NCBI RefSeq assembly: GCF_002909255.1
Contig: NZ_PIOB01000003.1
Coordinates: forward strand, 496,001 to 560,000
Length of the DNA stretch: 64,000 bases
Direction of reading: 5' to 3'
DNA from: Arenibacter hampyeongensis
Lineage (GTDB): Bacteria; Bacteroidota; Bacteroidia; Flavobacteriales; Flavobacteriaceae
A program made the translations under genes and the position numbers. Positions within the stretch are counted from its first letter, which is position 1, and each line of letters opens with the position of its first letter. The notes below the pieces were generated by a model. The model worked only from the letters and a program-made list of their open reading frames with translations. It had not been told where the DNA came from and ran no database searches. Positions 37,045 through 45,681 of this stretch are shown here, one piece after another.

Positions 37045-38585
37045 GTTATCGCTCCATCTCTAATTCGAAATTTGGGTTTTGGAAGCCCCTTCTCAATATT
37101 GGGTTTTGGAAATCTTACTTTTTTATCCTTGCCATCCGCGAAGGCAATAAACTCCCCTTCCTTCAATCTAAAAAATTCCTCTGCCCGGATCTTGCTTACC
37201 TCCCTCTCTCCCTTTGTTATCCTGGTATCAAAATTCAACGTATTCTCCCCCTTACTAACACTCTTCGTCGGCCGCTTTACAAGTTCAAAAAAACGTTCGT
37301 AATATCTGGCGGTATCGGGATCATTCGCCTTTCCAAAAAACTGGTAGGATAGATTACTTAAAATGGCCCGGCTGGCTTTGTCCCCATACATCATATCGTT
37401 TTGAATTTTATCCTGGAGCACATAGATCGTGGCAACGTCATAACTTCTTAAAGTCGCTGGAATTCTATGCATATTAAGCAATCGTATCGTAGGCGCTTCT
37501 TCCATCAAAACGAAAGAACGGTGGCGGCCACGTTTGCTCATTTGCTTGGTAATGGTATGGATTATTGTGGCTATCACCGGGGAATAGGCCGTTTCAAATT
37601 TAGGATTGTTCACTATGGAAACTACGGAGGGATGTTCGGGATTATTTATATCCAAAGGCACTTCATCGGCGGACAGTGCCATAAATATGCGTTGGGTACT
37701 GATCTTTTTAAGGGCATTGGCCAGCGTGCTCATTACCCCGGCTGTTTGACGTTCGGAATCCTTTCCTGAAATAAAGGCATCCGCCATAGCCTTGGATGTA
37801 AAGTCGGAACTTAAAAATTGTATCAGATTTTCCGTATCCAAATATTGGTAGGCAGCAATCAAGTGTGGTAGGGTACAATATTTCCCATGGCTGGTCTTCA
37901 GCTTCCAAATAAGGCCACCCAAAAGTCCTTCCACGGCATCGTTAAAGAACTTTGAGGAACCCATGGCAATTGTCTCGCGTTGCTCCAAAAGGTTCTCCAA
38001 AAGTACCCTGGAAACCTCATTAACGCTTTCTTCGTCCTCCATATAGCGAGGTGCGATAGGATTAACACGCTGATGAATATCGTCAAAGGAAATAATATGA
38101 AACGGTATTTCGGTATTGTTAAATAAGGGATAGGCCATTTCTGTAATCTCAAAATCCTTGTAATCATGGATGACCCCTGCAAATTGATGCTCGTTGAAGT
38201 GTTTCAAAAAATTATAGACCACGCTTTCCGTTTTGCCACTTCCCGCCGATCCAATTATGGAAGCCCCTCGCCTAATGTTCTTCAGGACCAGGTTCCCGTT
38301 CAATAAATCGAACTTCACCTTATATCTTTTTGGTTCTATAGCAGTTCCAAAATTATAATTGAAGTATATAAATAATACCAAGTTTGTCACCTGAAAAGGT
38401 ATTAACCAAAACAATACTATTTTGATAAAAACTGGCCACCCAAATAAGGTTAGTAATGCGCCTCCTAGAACAAGCAACAATATAAAGTTGATAGCAAATG
38501 GATACTTGTTTTTCTTAAAGGACAGATATTGCAAAGCCATGGCCGCCACATAGATAAATACAGAAAGTAAAACCGTAATTTTCAT
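36984..38585 (-). CDS. mobC: TraG/TraD-type coupling ATPase (MobC)
   Basis: A 533-residue type IV coupling protein: two or three N-terminal membrane segments (residues 3-75), Walker A GSAGSGKT (112-119), a VLMEEAPT Walker B-like site, and an AFADGKDKKVRF C-terminal part. It links the relaxosome to a conjugation pore supplied by another element. It is the third gene of a mobA-mobB-mobC order typical of Bacteroidota mobilizable islands. Confidence 0.85.
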   Translation of the reverse strand: MKITVLLSVFIYVAAMALQYLSFKKNKYPFAINFILLLVLGGALLTLFGWPVFIKIVLFWLIPFQVTNLVLFIYFNYNFGTAIEPKRYKVKFDLLNGNLVLKNIRRGASIIGSAGSGKTESVVYNFLKHFNEHQFAGVIHDYKDFEITEMAYPLFNNTEIPFHIISFDDIHQRVNPIAPRYMEDEESVNEVSRVLLENLLEQRETIAMGSSKFFNDAVEGLLGGLIWKLKTSHGKYCTLPHLIAAYQYLDTENLIQFLSSDFTSKAMADAFISGKDSERQTAGVMSTLANALKKISTQRIFMALSADEVPLDINNPEHPSVVSIVNNPKFETAYSPVIATIIHTITKQMSKRGRHRSFVLMEEAPTIRLLNMHRIPATLRSYDVATIYVLQDKIQNDMMYGDKASRAILSNLSYQFFGKANDPDTARYYERFFELVKRPTKSVSKGENTLNFDTRITKGEREVSKIRAEEFFRLKEGEFIAFADGKDKKVRFPKPNIEKGLPKPKFRIRDGAITENFERIHMDVRKFLPLKLK

Positions 38586-38625
38586 CTTGGATTATTTTAG
38601 AAACATCTAATAATTCCTGGCATTC

Positions 38626-39651
38626 TTAAATAGCTATGGAACTTGAGGATTTGGCCACGTCTATTACCTTTTTAAATTGTTTAATGGCCTGTAGGGCTGC
38701 TTCCACCTTATTGGTGGGAATATTAAGTTTTGGAATATGTACCCCGGCAGTACCCATAAGTTTAAATGCAGCGCTACGTTCATTGGTCGGAAGTCCCAAG
38801 AGATGGGCGAAATAAATTTTAGGGTCATGGATATAAGTCTTACGGGCTTGGTACGACTCCACAAAATTTCGTTTGTATTTAAATAGGGTATCAAACCTCT
38901 TTTCCGCATTGTCATAAAACTGATCTCTCCTAAACCCACGTTTGACCATTTTGCCGTTAAGTTTGGACTCTGACGCCATGTATTTGCTCCCTGGGGAAAG
39001 ACTAAATCTATTGGAAACATCCTTTCTACTGACAATGATATGGACATGGGTCTGTGGTCCTGGCTTATTCATCCCCTGAACAACGACCTTGCCATCGATA
39101 CGATGTGGGATTTGAGCATTGAGCATGGCGATGTCATTTTGCATAGTTTTGGCATTGCCGGCAACCTCCCCCCGTTCCACTTTACGGATTTCATTTTCAA
39201 GTTTTACGATCTGTGCTCTGTACACCTGATTTTCTTTCACCTGCCTATCAAACCCTTTAAAAGTGCGTTCATATTCCAGCTTCGCATAGTATTTGATACT
39301 GTCTACAGATACAGGATTATCACGATGGAAAGAAGCCGCATAGTCCTTCATGACCTCTCTCACATATTCCTTTAAAAGTTTTGGGTCATTGTTGATATGA
39401 TTAAGTTCCCGCTGACTTGGGTTAATGGTGATGGAATAAAACTTGGGTTCCTGCTTTTTCAGTTTGGCGGTATTGCCGTCGATCTCCTTGACCACCTGTT
39501 CCGGGGGGATACGGTCATGGTTTTGATCAAAGAACTGTTCTTGCTGATCCAATCCTTTTCCCTCGTTCTCCTTTTCCAAATAGTCGACAAAATCCGAAGA
39601 GCTCTGGGAAAAGGTCGTGTCCAAATGTTGTTTGGTGATACTGATATACAT
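38626..39651 (-). CDS. mobB: Relaxase (MobB, DUF5712-like)
   Basis: A 341-residue protein with the HUH-like metal motif THVHIIVSRKD (His202, His204) and an N-terminal domain that begins MYISITKQHLDT. DUF5712-type proteins are the relaxases of Bacteroidota mobilizable elements; they nick at oriT and lead the strand. It is 4 nt downstream of the accessory gene and 40 nt upstream of mobC. Confidence 0.85.
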   Translation of the reverse strand: MYISITKQHLDTTFSQSSSDFVDYLEKENEGKGLDQQEQFFDQNHDRIPPEQVVKEIDGNTAKLKKQEPKFYSITINPSQRELNHINNDPKLLKEYVREVMKDYAASFHRDNPVSVDSIKYYAKLEYERTFKGFDRQVKENQVYRAQIVKLENEIRKVERGEVAGNAKTMQNDIAMLNAQIPHRIDGKVVVQGMNKPGPQTHVHIIVSRKDVSNRFSLSPGSKYMASESKLNGKMVKRGFRRDQFYDNAEKRFDTLFKYKRNFVESYQARKTYIHDPKIYFAHLLGLPTNERSAAFKLMGTAGVHIPKLNIPTNKVEAALQAIKQFKKVIDVAKSSSSIAI

Positions 39652-39655
39652 AACG

Positions 39656-40222
39656 CTATTCTGTTTTTAATTTCATTTTCAATTGTTCGAACTCTTCAGT
39701 GGTCATATCCAATTGCAGTTTGGGTTTACCAAAATTGCTTTTCACCAAGTTTACCTTATTGACCAGCGCCATCAATTCCGACTTTTTTTGGTTTAGGTCG
39801 CGTTGAAGATTGGTATGCTCCCTTTTTAGGACTATAGCTTCCTCTATCTTCTGAAAAAAAGCATCTCTTTCCGGGTTGTCCTCCTGACCTTCCATTAACA
39901 ATGGTGCTTGTCGGTACTTCTTTCTGGGCGAGTGTTCGAATATAAGTTCCAGCATGGCAGTTGTGGGTTTGGTCTGATGCTTTTCTATATCCTTTATGAT
40001 CCCGATCATAGAATTGATACGCCTTTTGATATTAGCCTCCATGTCCCACAAATTGGGACCAAAATCTTGAAAAGGGGATAACTGATATTTCTCAAAAAAA
40101 TCCATCATTCCTTCCAGAACATCGCTATGTGTTCTTTCATGTTTATTTGAAAAAATCCGAAACCGATTCACAGTTTCCAACAGAAAATTGATACGTGCAA
40201 ATTGTACTTTCATGACTTTCAT
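39656..40222 (-). CDS. mobA: Mobilization accessory protein (BfmA/BtgA-like)
   Basis: A 188-residue helical protein with an N-terminal DNA-binding-like half (THSDVLEGMMDFFEKYQ) and a C-terminal coiled coil (about 130-165). It resembles BfmA/BtgA-type accessory proteins that bind oriT and recruit the relaxase. It leads the mob operon, directly beside the candidate oriT region. Confidence 0.75.
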   Translation of the reverse strand: MKVMKVQFARINFLLETVNRFRIFSNKHERTHSDVLEGMMDFFEKYQLSPFQDFGPNLWDMEANIKRRINSMIGIIKDIEKHQTKPTTAMLELIFEHSPRKKYRQAPLLMEGQEDNPERDAFFQKIEEAIVLKREHTNLQRDLNQKKSELMALVNKVNLVKSNFGKPKLQLDMTTEEFEQLKMKLKTE

Positions 40223-40319
40223 ATTTACTGGGACAGTGCTGCCCAGGTATAGTGGGACTTCCCAAGGCCTCTATCCTATTACGCTTCTTTTTCAACAGGT
40301 TTAAAATTTAATTATATAA

Positions 40320-40385
40320 TTTAAATAACTGATAATCAATTATTTAAAAACAAATCAAACTCCACAACGTCGCAACGCGCGTTGT
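40320..40385. other. Candidate oriT beside mobA
   Basis: Upstream of the mob operon lie two dyads: TTTAAATAA/TTATTTAAA (40320-40328 and 40340-40348) and ACAACG...CGTTGT (40364-40369 and 40380-40385), the latter enclosing a perfect CAACGCGCGTTG palindrome at 40373-40384. Inverted repeats next to accessory and relaxase genes are the usual layout of oriT. The nick site cannot be assigned. Confidence 0.45.
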
Positions 40386-40553
40386 CCTCTTGCTATTCCG
40401 TTTTTCCCGCAGGGTCAAATTTTTAGACTTCCTCCCAATTTAGTGTTGTCTTGTTTTTCTGAATTCTTCTTGAAAAATTTTAAGAGTTTTGAAGATGGAT
40501 TTTTGAGGAATTATCAACTAATGTTTAAAAACGCTTCGAATCCCGCAAAAAAA

Positions 40554-40580
40554 GAAAGGGCAGCTCTTGGCTACCCTTTT
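40554..40580 (-). terminator. Terminator downstream of radC-like gene
   Basis: On the minus strand AAAGGGTAGCC pairs with GGCAGCCCTTT-type sequence (one wobble) around a short loop, followed by TTTCTTTTTTT. It lies about 100 bp past the radC-like stop and so closes that transcription unit. Confidence 0.7.
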
Positions 40581-40683
40581 ACTTTTGGATTAAATATTTT
40601 TAAACTTTATCTATAAATTTATAGGTATAGCGTTTTTTAAATGATTCCTCCATGATGATTTTTCATAATCGATTCTGTTCAGC

Positions 40684-41133
40684 TTACAATATTCCTTGAT
40701 CTGAAAAACTGAAATATTTCCCATTGGGCACAAGTATCAAATGATCCAAAACCTTTATATCGAAAAGAACGGCGGCATTTTTTATCTTCTCGGTCAAATC
40801 CGTATCCGCTCTACTTGGTTTCAAAGTTCCTGACGGATGGTTATGGACCAAAATTACGGCCGTAGATAAGGTTTTTAAGATTACGGCAAAGAGTATTCGC
40901 AAATCCACCAAAGTGCCCGTAATTCCCCCAGTAGATACCTGATAGGTTCCTTTAACCCTATTGGAGTTGTTCAAAAGAAGAACTTTAAAGGTTTCCTGTA
41001 ACCCTATAGTGTCCTTGTTCCATGTTTCATACAATAGTTTGGCAACATGCGTGGAATCGCAAAGGGAGGCAGAGTCAAAAGTCCCTAATTTGTCGCAATA
41101 ACTTATCTTAATTTCGTTAACTTCGCTTTTCAT
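40684..41133 (-). CDS. RadC-like JAB-domain protein
   Basis: A 149-residue JAB/MPN protein with HNHPSG (His97, His99) and Asp110 (ADTD), the JAMM zinc signature of RadC. It lacks the N-terminal HhH part of chromosomal RadC. Short RadC-like proteins of this kind are regular members of Bacteroidota and proteobacterial mobile islands; they are not shown to repair DNA. It is flanked by terminator-like hairpins, so it is expressed separately. Confidence 0.9.
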   Translation of the reverse strand: MKSEVNEIKISYCDKLGTFDSASLCDSTHVAKLLYETWNKDTIGLQETFKVLLLNNSNRVKGTYQVSTGGITGTLVDLRILFAVILKTLSTAVILVHNHPSGTLKPSRADTDLTEKIKNAAVLFDIKVLDHLILVPNGKYFSFSDQGIL

Positions 41134-41160
41134 TGTTTTTCTTATTTAAGGTTAATAATG

Positions 41161-41197
41161 AAAAGAGGGCGGTACTATGGTCAGTTCGCCCTCTTTT
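41161..41197. terminator. Hairpin between DUF6876 and radC-like genes
   Basis: A perfect 11-bp stem AAAAGAGGGCG (41161-41171) with CGCCCTCTTTT (41187-41197). It lies immediately after the DUF6876 stop on the minus strand and has T-runs on both sides, so it probably terminates in either direction. A similar hairpin follows ssb. Confidence 0.75.
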
Positions 41198-41201
41198 ATT
41201 T

Positions 41202-41582
41202 TTAATATTCGCTGGGCAGCATCAAGGTATTGTCCACAAAGAACAACTTGAGTTCGTCCAACGGAAAATCTGTAATATGATATTTATGGCTTTCGAAGAT
41301 GTTGCCATTGCCATCACTGTAATCAATGCTGGCTTCGTATCCCATGACCTCTTTTTCTTCCTCTGAAAATCTTCTGAAATCGATTGTAATAAATCGACTT
41401 TTGTTCATCAAACTTTTGGCGATTACGGAGGCATCCGTAACTAGCCAAAAACATTCGGCTTCATTGGCAAGGTATTTTATCCCATTGGTAAACCTAGTCT
41501 TCAATAGGGGTATTTGAAATAGCATTTCAGAACCGTTAAAATGTTGTAGTCCTTCCCTTATTTCCTTAGTTTTGCAGTTCAT
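41202..41582 (-). CDS. DUF6876-family protein
   Basis: A 126-residue protein with FNGSEMLFQIPLLKTRFTNGIKYLANEAECFWL and YHITDFPLDELKLFF, the pattern of DUF6876, a family of unknown function that is common in Bacteroidota mobile islands. It lies between ssb and the radC-like gene and is bracketed by two similar hairpins. Confidence 0.7.
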   Translation of the reverse strand: MNCKTKEIREGLQHFNGSEMLFQIPLLKTRFTNGIKYLANEAECFWLVTDASVIAKSLMNKSRFITIDFRRFSEEEKEVMGYEASIDYSDGNGNIFESHKYHITDFPLDELKLFFVDNTLMLPSEY

Positions 41583-41617
41583 TATTGATAGATTTATAGT
41601 TAATAATGATAAGATTT

Positions 41618-41647
41618 AGAGGGCGTTTAATTTCGGGAACGCCCTCT
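41618..41647. terminator. Hairpin between ssb and DUF6876 genes
   Basis: AGAGGGCGTT (41618-41627) pairs with AACGCCCTCT (41638-41647). The core GAGGGCG and the flanking TTAATAATGA are the same as at 41161, so each gene in this stretch is preceded by a copy of the same hairpin-plus-leader. Confidence 0.7.
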
Positions 41648-41665
41648 TTTGTTTTCTTGAATCTG

Positions 41666-42004
41666 CTATGACTTGTTTCCAAGCAATAGAATTTCATCTG
41701 CTACCACTTCGGTAACATAGCGCGTATTACCATCGTCCGCGATATAAGTCCGGCTTTTTAGTTTACCTGTTATACCCACTTCCTTGCCCTTTCCGGCGTA
41801 CTTCTCCACGATCTCGGCAGTCTTCCCCCAAGCTACAATGGTGTGCCAGTCGGTACTTTGGACCTTCTCTCCATTGGCATTTTTGTAATGCTCATTGGTT
41901 GCCAGTTGAAAACGTGCCACCTTTTTACCACTTTCAAGATTCGTAATCGCTGGAACATCCCCGATGTTCCCGATCAACTGTACATGGTTTCTTAATTTGC
42001 TCAT
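41666..42004 (-). CDS. ssb: Single-stranded DNA-binding protein
   Basis: A 112-residue OB-fold SSB: LRNHVQLIGNIGDVP, FQLATNE, WHTIVAWGKTAEIVEKY and KGKEVGITGKLKSRTY are the canonical motifs. It lacks the acidic C-terminal tip (DIPF-like) of chromosomal SSB. It probably protects the transferred strand of the island. Confidence 0.93.
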   Translation of the reverse strand: MSKLRNHVQLIGNIGDVPAITNLESGKKVARFQLATNEHYKNANGEKVQSTDWHTIVAWGKTAEIVEKYAGKGKEVGITGKLKSRTYIADDGNTRYVTEVVADEILLLGNKS

Positions 42005-42210
42005 AATTGAAAATATTTATGTCCACATTGTTGCAGACGGTTAATAATTGATTTAAAAATGATTTACTTTTTATATCTCGAGCGTTTTCCTTTTTTTGAT
42101 TTTTTTGTACGGTTTCATTTTTAGGATTTGGATACGCTTTCATGATTTCCTGATTTAGACTTACTTCCCATAGTGCTCTCACTGTTACCTTTTTTGATGC
42201 TATACAGTGC

Positions 42211-42316
42211 ACAACATTCGAACTTGGCAAGACGTATAAATAGGAGCGAGTGGAGCCTGCCTAGAGTGCAGGCGAAGAGAGCCTGGTTTATGCCGTCGCA
42301 CAAGACCGAATGTTGT
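42211..42316. repeat. GC-rich structured block upstream of ssb
   Basis: ACAACATTCG (42211-42220) and CGAATGTTGT (42307-42316) form a 10-bp inverted repeat around about 86 nt. Inside, GCCTGC (42255-42260) and GCAGGC (42268-42273) form a small hairpin. The block is clearly richer in G+C than its surroundings. It could be a structured RNA or a replication/transfer site. Confidence 0.45.
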
Positions 42317-42394
42317 TATTTCGCTATCGAAAAAAGGTTAGAGGGACTGAGGAATAGTAGGTCTACAACATCCAATGAAAAGAAAACAGAACCT

Positions 42395-42607
42395 ATGAAA
42401 CGGTACAAAATGAACTTTAAAGATTCCGATCAGTTCTTACCCTCATATGAAGCTCCTTTGTTCAGTTTTACAACGATTAATTTTTTGAATGAAGTTGGCA
42501 AAGCGGACTTGAGCTATTTTTTTATGGATGGGGAGAGGCTGGGGGCCATAAAACAATGGCTCGTATCTAAGATGGGCATGAGGCTTATTGCCCGAAATGT
42601 AATGTAG
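42395..42607 (+). CDS. Small protein, unknown
   Basis: A 70-residue frame from ATG 42395 (MKRYKMNFKDSDQFLPSYEAP...), the only plus-strand gene candidate in the backbone. The upstream part of the open frame covers the structured block and is unlikely to be coding. No family is recognised and support is modest. Confidence 0.35.
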   Translation: MKRYKMNFKDSDQFLPSYEAPLFSFTTINFLNEVGKADLSYFFMDGERLGAIKQWLVSKMGMRLIARNVM

Positions 42608-42653
42608 GAGCAATGTGCCGAAGAGTCGGCACCCTTAAATAACATTCCAATAT

Positions 42654-43802
42654 TTATTCCAATATGGGAAAGTATGTTCTTGATTGCCATTTAGCATTAT
42701 CGAACTCTCCCCATATCAAGGGATGGGAACTAGCGGCATGCACCTTATTTTTTAATGTAGGATATACTTCCCATTTTGAATTTCTCTCCGGCCACATCCC
42801 CTTACGATTAAGTCCACAAGCAGTAAGCTTTTGGATCATCTCAAAGGAAAGTAACATATAGTCCTTCTGTTTAATGTTAACTCCCATACGATAGGCACCC
42901 ATTCTGAAATATCCTGCATCTTTGCCCTTGTCCTTGTCCGCCCTACACCTTGGATTTCTGGACACATCTTCCAGATCGGTCTCCCGAAGGAGTGGAGAAA
43001 GACAGTCACTATACGACACATCGTTCAGGGTGCCACAGACGAGAATAAATTCCTTTCCTTCTGCTTTCATTTTGTCATAGATGGAGGCAACCTTCCTGGC
43101 TTGTATTTTTCTTTTAGATTCGTTGTCTGATGAAAACTGACTAGAAAGGATATAAAGTGTTTCCCCTTCAGGGGTGGTTATAGTATATTCTTGGCAATCA
43201 ATATCAAAAATGGGATCCGCCCTATCCACAAAATCCAATCCATGACTTTTTACGGCATCCAATCGATAACCGTTTTTGGTCAATATTCCCATACTTAATC
43301 CGCGGGAATCATTCCCTTCCAGGACCAAGATTTGGTCATAGGGAGCGATATCATATTCCCTTAAAAATATACTATTGAAATCCATTAACGACGCCTTGTC
43401 CTCAACCTCCTGTAGTATTAAAATATCCGGGTCAATTTCCGCGACCAACCTCGCCTTATTTAGGATTGCTTTATGATCGATTGCTACTGAATGTAGGGCT
43501 ATCCATCCGTTCCAATCGGTAAGCAACGAAGCCCTATTTTCATTAGTAAAGCCTCTTTGTTTTAAAAATAATTCCCCCTGTCTTTTTCTAAGTACCCCAT
43601 AAGGGTGGTTATCTATTTTTTCAAATCCCAATAAAAAGGTAAGTTCCCGAATGCGTTCCATATCATTTGCACTTTTTTGCATTCTTGGCATTAGGGCATC
43701 CAATTCCGAAATCCAATTGGTCACACATTTGCTCAGGCCGTTTCTTATCAAGCTTTTGTCCCTATGAAAGAGGTTTTCAATATTGAAGCTGGCGATTTTC
43801 AT
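42654..43802 (-). CDS. Endonuclease/exonuclease/phosphatase-family protein
   Basis: A 382-residue EEP-fold protein: MKIASFNIENLF at the start (Asn7), DILILQEVEDKASL (catalytic Glu) and FILVCGTLNDVSYS (Asn and Asp near residue 260). The final His is less clear by eye. Such metal-dependent phosphodiesterases act on DNA, RNA or phospholipids. In this island it follows the DnaC-like gene by 11 nt and probably serves in nucleic-acid handling during transfer. Confidence 0.8.
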   Translation of the reverse strand: MKIASFNIENLFHRDKSLIRNGLSKCVTNWISELDALMPRMQKSANDMERIRELTFLLGFEKIDNHPYGVLRKRQGELFLKQRGFTNENRASLLTDWNGWIALHSVAIDHKAILNKARLVAEIDPDILILQEVEDKASLMDFNSIFLREYDIAPYDQILVLEGNDSRGLSMGILTKNGYRLDAVKSHGLDFVDRADPIFDIDCQEYTITTPEGETLYILSSQFSSDNESKRKIQARKVASIYDKMKAEGKEFILVCGTLNDVSYSDCLSPLLRETDLEDVSRNPRCRADKDKGKDAGYFRMGAYRMGVNIKQKDYMLLSFEMIQKLTACGLNRKGMWPERNSKWEVYPTLKNKVHAASSHPLIWGEFDNAKWQSRTYFPILE

Positions 43803-43813
43803 GTTTGTTGTTT

Positions 43814-44497
43814 TTAGATTCGTTTATCTTTAGTGTTCTTGTCAAAAGAAATCAGATTGAACATTTGGCGCATACGGCTTCGTACACGTTTTCCATAGCG
43901 TTCCTCTAATTCTTCAGCATTTAGGTTTGAGGTTATATGGGTAATAATCTTAGTTTTTAGGAAGAGTTCGTATCTGGAGACCAACACCTCCCCCATTACA
44001 TTGCAATCGTCGCCAAAATATCTCCCCAAGGGTTCTACACCCAAATCGTCAATGCAATAGAAGCGGCCATTACCATAATCTTCGATAATCTTGTATCCAA
44101 TATGGTTGAATGCAAAAGTGATGTTACGGGCAGGAATAATTTCATAGGTCCTTTTATGCGGGACAAGATGTCGAATCAATCGCATCATGCTTGTCTTGCC
44201 ACATCCCACAGGGCCGGTCAACAATATACCTTTGTTTGTGTCTATTTCCATTTTCCTGCAATTCTCGATATCCTTTACCATGTAACTGCATAGCTTTAGG
44301 AAAGTGCCCTTATCCTCTCCTCTAACCTTAAAACTTTCTCCGAATAGCGACCTGCCCTTGGCATCCAGATAAGTGAGCACTTTGGAAAAGTCGTAATCAA
44401 TACGCTTGCCATCAAAGCTTCCCAGGCAGTATTCAATGCCACCTTCCATCAAAATATGTGGGCACAGATTTACCATTTTATCACAAGGGTTCCCCAT
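43814..44497 (-). CDS. DnaC-like AAA+ ATPase
   Basis: A 227-residue ATPase with Walker A GPVGCGKT (residues 95-102), Walker B FYCIDDLG and an arginine-rich C-terminus (ERYGKRVRSRMRQMF). It resembles DnaC/IstB-type helicase loaders. It overlaps the replication gene upstream by 17 nt, so together they form a replication pair of the island. Confidence 0.8.
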   Translation of the reverse strand: MGNPCDKMVNLCPHILMEGGIEYCLGSFDGKRIDYDFSKVLTYLDAKGRSLFGESFKVRGEDKGTFLKLCSYMVKDIENCRKMEIDTNKGILLTGPVGCGKTSMMRLIRHLVPHKRTYEIIPARNITFAFNHIGYKIIEDYGNGRFYCIDDLGVEPLGRYFGDDCNVMGEVLVSRYELFLKTKIITHITSNLNAEELEERYGKRVRSRMRQMFNLISFDKNTKDKRI

Positions 44498-45158
44498 AAT
44501 TTTTGTTTATTGAAATATCCAAGAAATCCTTTTTAAGTTTATTGTTCGATCGTCCTAAAAAAGCACCCTCTCGATCTGATTCCATTGCCCTAAGCATCCA
44601 TTTTTTTGCCATAGCCTTCCAGTCCTCAATTGTTGATTTCCTTCCTACCTTCCATCCCACACCTTGATAGTGGTTGTAGAATTTGGTACCCTCCATTATT
44701 GGCCATTTATTTTTTTTAAAAAATTTAATAACAGCATCTTCATTTTTTGGATGGCGCTCTTTAGAGCGTTTATTTTCTGTTTTAATTTGTTTATTATAGT
44801 TTATATTAGGTACTAATGCTTGTTCCACTACTTGTTCATTACTTGTCCCAGTGGTCGTACCACTAGTTGTACAGAATTTGAGCAACCTGATTTTACTGCC
44901 CTTGAATGGATTATGGGATGGCATATAATGAATATATTTCCAATCGTCAAGTCTTCTAAGGCAACGGTGGTAGGTGGCTTTTGATCCTATTTTTGCCATT
45001 TCCATGACTTCCTCGCGATTGATGTAGAAAATCTCCGGAAATCTATTGATGTTCCAAAATTGAAACAGGGCCATATACAAACTCACATGGGTGGGGTTTA
45101 GCCTTGAATCTTTGGCAAAATGTTGGAATACCGAATTGAGGTGTCTTATATAGTTCAT
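44481..45158 (-). CDS. Replication-type winged-helix protein
   Basis: A 225-residue protein: an N-terminal winged-helix-like domain (LNPTHVSLYMALFQFWNINRF, KIGSKATYHRCLRRLDDWKYI) and a C-terminal WKVGRKSTIEDWKAMAKKW helix of the kind seen in DnaD-like or transcriptional-regulator proteins of Bacteroidota islands. It overlaps the HTH gene by 4 nt and the DnaC-like gene by 17 nt. Its role is likely origin binding with helicase loading; this is inference. Confidence 0.65.
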   Translation of the reverse strand: MNYIRHLNSVFQHFAKDSRLNPTHVSLYMALFQFWNINRFPEIFYINREEVMEMAKIGSKATYHRCLRRLDDWKYIHYMPSHNPFKGSKIRLLKFCTTSGTTTGTSNEQVVEQALVPNINYNKQIKTENKRSKERHPKNEDAVIKFFKKNKWPIMEGTKFYNHYQGVGWKVGRKSTIEDWKAMAKKWMLRAMESDREGAFLGRSNNKLKKDFLDISINKNYGEPL

Positions 45159-45445
45159 TTTTTTTGTTTTGAGTTCTTAACAAGGTTATCCATTAGAATT
45201 CTTTGTATTTGCTCCGCATCGTAAAATATAAGCCCTCCTATTTTTGTAAAGGATAAAATGCCGCTGCGGCGCAGACTCCGCAACGTTCCAGAGCTAATGT
45301 TGAGCATGTTCATAACCTGGGTGCTCTTGAGCCATTCCTTTTTAATGACCTTGGCCTGGTTTTCGTGTAAAAGTTCCTTGATTTCCCCCAGAAGTTCAAT
45401 TTTAAATTCCCGAAGATCGTCCGTAGTGATAATAGCCGTTGGCAT
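45155..45445 (-). CDS. Helix-turn-helix (excisionase/MerR-like) protein
   Basis: A protein of 96 residues from the ATG at 45445, with a C-terminal HTH: WLKSTQVMNMLNISSGTLRSLRRSGILSFTKI then FYDAEQI. This is the pattern of the 'helix-turn-helix domain' proteins that stand at the head of Bacteroidota integrative and mobilizable elements, where they act as transcription or excision factors. A longer frame from 45502 exists but adds an unlikely N-terminus. Confidence 0.8.
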   Translation of the reverse strand: MPTAIITTDDLREFKIELLGEIKELLHENQAKVIKKEWLKSTQVMNMLNISSGTLRSLRRSGILSFTKIGGLIFYDAEQIQRILMDNLVKNSKQKK

Positions 45446-45535
45446 ATCGATTGATTTAATACAGAACCTACTTAATTGTTGTAGTCTGTGATTCGGACAC
45501 AAAAATGAAAAAGAGTTTTGGAATAAATAGCCAAG

Positions 45536-45670
45536 TCATAGTCAGTTGACATAAATTATTATTGCATTAAATTCGAAGAAATTGGTAGGAAAATACCCCG
45601 AATTAAATAAAAATTTTGGCATAATTTGATTTATTCCGTTTGGAAATGTTAAACAGTCAATTGACTATGA
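45536..45670. promoter_or_regulatory. Paired inverted sites upstream of the HTH gene
   Basis: TCATAGTCAGTTGAC (45536-45550) and GTCAATTGACTATGA (45656-45670) are inverted copies with one mismatch. Each contains a near-perfect GTCANTTGAC dyad. They lie between the HTH operon and rteC and look like a paired operator, possibly bound by the HTH protein. Confidence 0.5.
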
Positions 45671-45681
45671 CCTGACATTTT

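Noticed and set aside
40684-41133. radC-like gene as a DNA-repair gene or as the JAB partner of the ubiquitin-like system
   Set aside because: It has the RadC HNHPSG form and sits in the mobilization backbone, far from the multiubiquitin operon; it is a standard mobile-island gene.
41934-42230. 98-codon minus-strand frame overlapping the ssb start
   Set aside because: It overlaps a certain gene in another frame and the structured GC-rich block; no family resemblance.
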